From NCBI RefSeq assembly GCF_900100655.1, contig NZ_FNCE01000003.1, positions 152,501-216,500 on the forward strand: a stretch of DNA of 64,000 nt. The letters run 5' to 3'. Position numbers and translations under genes: made by a program. How positions within the stretch are numbered: the first letter of the stretch is position 1; each line of letters begins with the position of its first letter. The DNA is from Limimonas halophila. Its GTDB lineage: Bacteria; Pseudomonadota; Alphaproteobacteria; Kiloniellales; Rhodovibrionaceae. The notes beneath the pieces are model-generated. The model made no database searches and was not told where the DNA came from. It saw only the letters and a list, made by a program, of their open reading frames with translations. Shown piece by piece: positions 61,745 through 64,000 of the stretch.

Positions 61745-64000
61745 TCAGTTGCCACCGCCGAGGCGGGCCTGCAGGATCTGCTGCTGCTGGCCGAGCTGGG
61801 CGATGTTGCCTTCCAGCTCGCTGAAGCGCTGGATCAGCGTTTCTCGCCGATCATCAAGCTGCCGCTCGAGCCGGTCGAGACGCTCGTTCCGGTTTTCGTT
61901 CTGGCTTTCCAGGCTGTCGATCGTGCTCTGGATCAGCCCGCTGTCGCGCTCACTCGCCGCGTTTTGGGCGGTGAAGAAGGTCTGGGCGCCGATGCCGACG
62001 CCGGTGTCGAAATTGATGGTTTCGTTCGTGACGTTCGGCTCGTTGAAGAAGACCGACAGGCCCTGTGCTTCGCCGTCCGTGACCCGAACCGAGTTGTCCG
62101 AGGCGATCTCCACCAAGCTGGCGTCGCCGTTCAGATCGGCGTCCGTGATGGTGCCGTTCCCGTCGGTGCTCACATTCAGATCGAAATTTTCGACCGCGCC
62201 CGTGTTGCCGGTGAAGTTCAGGAGCTGAGCGGACGGGTTGCTCGTCCGGAAATCGAACTGGAAGAGGTTGCGCACGTCCTCAAAGTTCTGGCTCAGCGCC
62301 GTGTCAAGCAGCACGGCCGGGTCGTTCTCGTCCAGGCTGTCGCGAACAGTCAGCGTGCCCCGGTTGAGCGGGTCGGCAATTTCGTCGTCCTGAAGCTCCT
62401 GAATGCCAATCGAGCGCAGGGTGCTGAATTCGCCGTCCACGTTGCGGCCAACCCCGGAGCTGATCTGGTTGAGGCGTTGCTGGATGCTGTCCAACACCCG
62501 TTCGTCGGCCAGAGCGCCGACGGTGTCCTCGGATTGCCCTTCGAGCTGCACCTCCTGGCGCTGTGCGTTGACGAAACGCTGGACGGAGTTGAAGGCGTCC
62601 ACGAAGCTCTGGATGTCTTCCCGCGCGGCAGCGAGATCGCGCTCGACGGGCAGGTTGACCGTGGTGCCGTCTTCCGCCTGGCGGATGTTGAGCGTCACAC
62701 CTTGGAAGACGTCGTCCACGGTGTTGCTTTGACGCTCGAAGATTTCGTCGTCGAGATTCGTGTTCTCCAGAAAGGTGCTTCCACCATCGCTGAAGGAAAG
62801 GCTGCCGTTGGAGGAATTGACCTCCAGCGAGTCGTTCTGACCGTCGCCGTTGGTGTCTACGGTTCCGGCCGTGATCGAAGCCGGCGTCTGATCGTTGATC
62901 GCTGTTGCGAGGTCTTCAAGACTGGTCGCATCGACATCGATGCTGCCGCTTCCATCAGGCACCTCGATGTCGGTGGTTCCGTCGTTGTTGGTCACCGACA
63001 AGGTGAAGTTCGAGTTCTCCTCGACGAGGCCGAGGTTCAGGAGCGACTGCGAGGTATCGTTGACCCGTTCCGACTGCGCGGTGGTCTGCTCTTTCACGTT
63101 GTCGGCGGTGAAGCGGGCGTTCTGGGCGTCCTGAATGACGCTTTGTTTGTTGCCGCTCCCGTCGAGGACACCGAGATCTTCGAGCGGGTTGTTGGTCGTG
63201 TCCGCCAGCGCGATCCGGTTGTCCGTGCCCGTGTCCTCGGCGGCCAGGACGAGCTGCTTTTCCGTGTCGGAGATGTTGACGACGCTGGCCGTAACACCGG
63301 CATCGGCGCTGTTGATCTTGTCGCGGACGTCGTTGAGCGAGTCGCTGTCGGCCGTCGAAATCGTGCTGGCGCCCTGGAGGTCCGTGTTTTCCAGGAACTC
63401 GCTGCCGCCGTCCGAGAGCGTGATCGGATCGCCGTTGTCCGATGACAGCTCCAACTGGTTGTCCCCGTTCACCTGTGCCGAGACATTGGCAACGTTGCCG
63501 TCGATGTCTGCGGCCACGTCGTTGAGGGACGCGGTAGAGGTATCGAAACTGCGGGTGGTGCCGTTGACCGTCAGATCGAGCGTGCCGCTCGCGAGGTTCT
63601 GATTGGCCAGCGTGTCGGTCGGGTCGCCGACCGACGTGGAGGTCAGCGTCTGCGTGCCGATCGTGAAGGCGCCGTTGAAGCTGCCGTCGCTGACCTCGGC
63701 GTCATCGCCGTCCGCGAGCGCTTCGTCGGCGCGGGAGAAGATGCTGCTGCCGAGCTGTTCCGCCTCGGCGCGCTGAAGCACCTCGATCTGGTGGTCGCGC
63801 ACCTGGGCTTGATTGGTCAGCTGCGCACCGATGATGTCCGCGGCTTCGGACGGCTGCTGGTTGTCGAAGCGGCTGGTGGTGGCGTTGCCCAGCGCCTTTT
63901 CGGCGAACGCGCTGTTGGAGCCCGCGATCGTGCGCCTGCCGTTCAAACGGCCCGCCGCCGAACGCAGCTCCTCGAACCGGCTGCGCAGGTTTTCCAGCGC
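61745..64000 (-). CDS. fliD: Flagellar filament cap protein FliD (5' end beyond window)
   Basis: At least 751 residues visible; the frame runs off the right edge, so the start is missing. The N-terminal part reads ALENLRSRFEELRSAAGRLNG, then AFAEKALGNATTSRF. The middle holds repeated flagellin hook-IN-type units (SLNDVAADIDGNVANVSAQV; LNDVRDKINSADAGVTASVV; LEDLATAINDQTPASITAGT). The C-terminus (FSELEGNIAQLGQQQQILQARL) is the FliD C-terminal coiled coil. Longer than enteric FliD (about 470) and highly acidic, low in Lys, as in halophile surface proteins. Its cap helps flagellin fold at the filament tip. Confidence 0.92.
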   Translation of the reverse strand, partial: ALENLRSRFEELRSAAGRLNGRRTIAGSNSAFAEKALGNATTSRFDNQQPSEAADIIGAQLTNQAQVRDHQIEVLQRAEAEQLGSSIFSRADEALADGDDAEVSDGSFNGAFTIGTQTLTSTSVGDPTDTLANQNLASGTLDLTVNGTTRSFDTSTASLNDVAADIDGNVANVSAQVNGDNQLELSSDNGDPITLSDGGSEFLENTDLQGASTISTADSDSLNDVRDKINSADAGVTASVVNISDTEKQLVLAAEDTGTDNRIALADTTNNPLEDLGVLDGSGNKQSVIQDAQNARFTADNVKEQTTAQSERVNDTSQSLLNLGLVEENSNFTLSVTNNDGTTDIEVPDGSGSIDVDATSLEDLATAINDQTPASITAGTVDTNGDGQNDSLEVNSSNGSLSFSDGGSTFLENTNLDDEIFERQSNTVDDVFQGVTLNIRQAEDGTTVNLPVERDLAAAREDIQSFVDAFNSVQRFVNAQRQEVQLEGQSEDTVGALADERVLDSIQQRLNQISSGVGRNVDGEFSTLRSIGIQELQDDEIADPLNRGTLTVRDSLDENDPAVLLDTALSQNFEDVRNLFQFDFRTSNPSAQLLNFTGNTGAVENFDLNVSTDGNGTITDADLNGDASLVEIASDNSVRVTDGEAQGLSVFFNEPNVTNETINFDTGVGIGAQTFFTAQNAASERDSGLIQSTIDSLESQNENRNERLDRLERQLDDRRETLIQRFSELEGNIAQLGQQQQILQARLGGGN

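Overview
The window is 64 kb of very GC-rich chromosome. The reading frames, the rRNA-tRNA(fMet) order and the gene families (FCD-GntR, TmpA/TmpB-like, FliD/FliS, homodimeric E1, PhaB) suggest an alphaproteobacterium of the Rhodospirillales/Rhodovibrionales type. Several systems for quaternary ammonium compounds (a betaine-binding protein, a BCCT carrier, an HpbD-type betaine epimerase, TmpA/TmpB-like phosphonate enzymes) fit a halophilic or marine lifestyle. The taxonomic placement is inference.

Layout. 0-2.0 kb: 3' part of 23S rRNA, 5S rRNA, initiator tRNA and a strong terminator. 2.0-7.9 kb: an alpha/beta hydrolase, then a likely acquired segment (IclR regulator, CoA-binding protein, crotonase, DmdB-like acyl-CoA ligase). 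A 35-bp imperfect direct repeat lies at each edge, with an IstB-like remnant inside the left copy and a truncated EamA transporter at the right. 7.9-14.75 kb: a candidate (2-trimethylammonio)ethylphosphonate or related phosphonate-betaine regulon: TmpB-like HD oxygenase, GntR regulator and class II aldolase in one operon; a betaine-binding protein diverging across a GntR-type operator; TmpA-like dioxygenase and an FrhB-like iron-sulfur protein in a second operon; and a GcvA-type LysR regulator. 14.8-20.6 kb: DUF1289 protein, then arginine deiminase pathway genes (arcC, argF/arcB, arcA) behind an NhaC-family carrier that has a perfect FNR/ANR/FixK box upstream. 20.6-25.6 kb: YbhGFSR-type ABC exporter. 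25.7-31 kb: CaCA exchanger, PhaB-type reductase, HpbD-like epimerase, acyl-CoA synthetase, DCC protein.

31-39.1 kb: a BCCT carrier and a LysR regulator, then a divergent operon of a ketoglutarate-semialdehyde-type aldehyde dehydrogenase, an M19-like protein without its usual metal residues, an unrecognised 592-residue protein and a DUF3726-like protein. This is the strongest candidate for an undescribed catabolic system. 39.1-44.2 kb: a class II photolyase fused to an FAD/NAD(P) oxidoreductase, preceded by two tiny membrane-protein genes; a CapA-like protein; a PhaC-like alpha/beta hydrolase. 44.2-54 kb: an AceE-like E1 enzyme, an MFS carrier, a complete Liv-type ABC importer (livFGMH plus binding protein) and an ATP-grasp ligase. 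54-56.7 kb: MATE exporter, HPF-cold-shock fusion, DUF2267 protein. 56.9-64 kb: GDP-fucose synthesis (gmd, fcl), a TPR-sulfotransferase, and the flagellar genes fliS and fliD, the last running off the right edge.

All functions are read from motifs and remembered family sequences; no database search was run.
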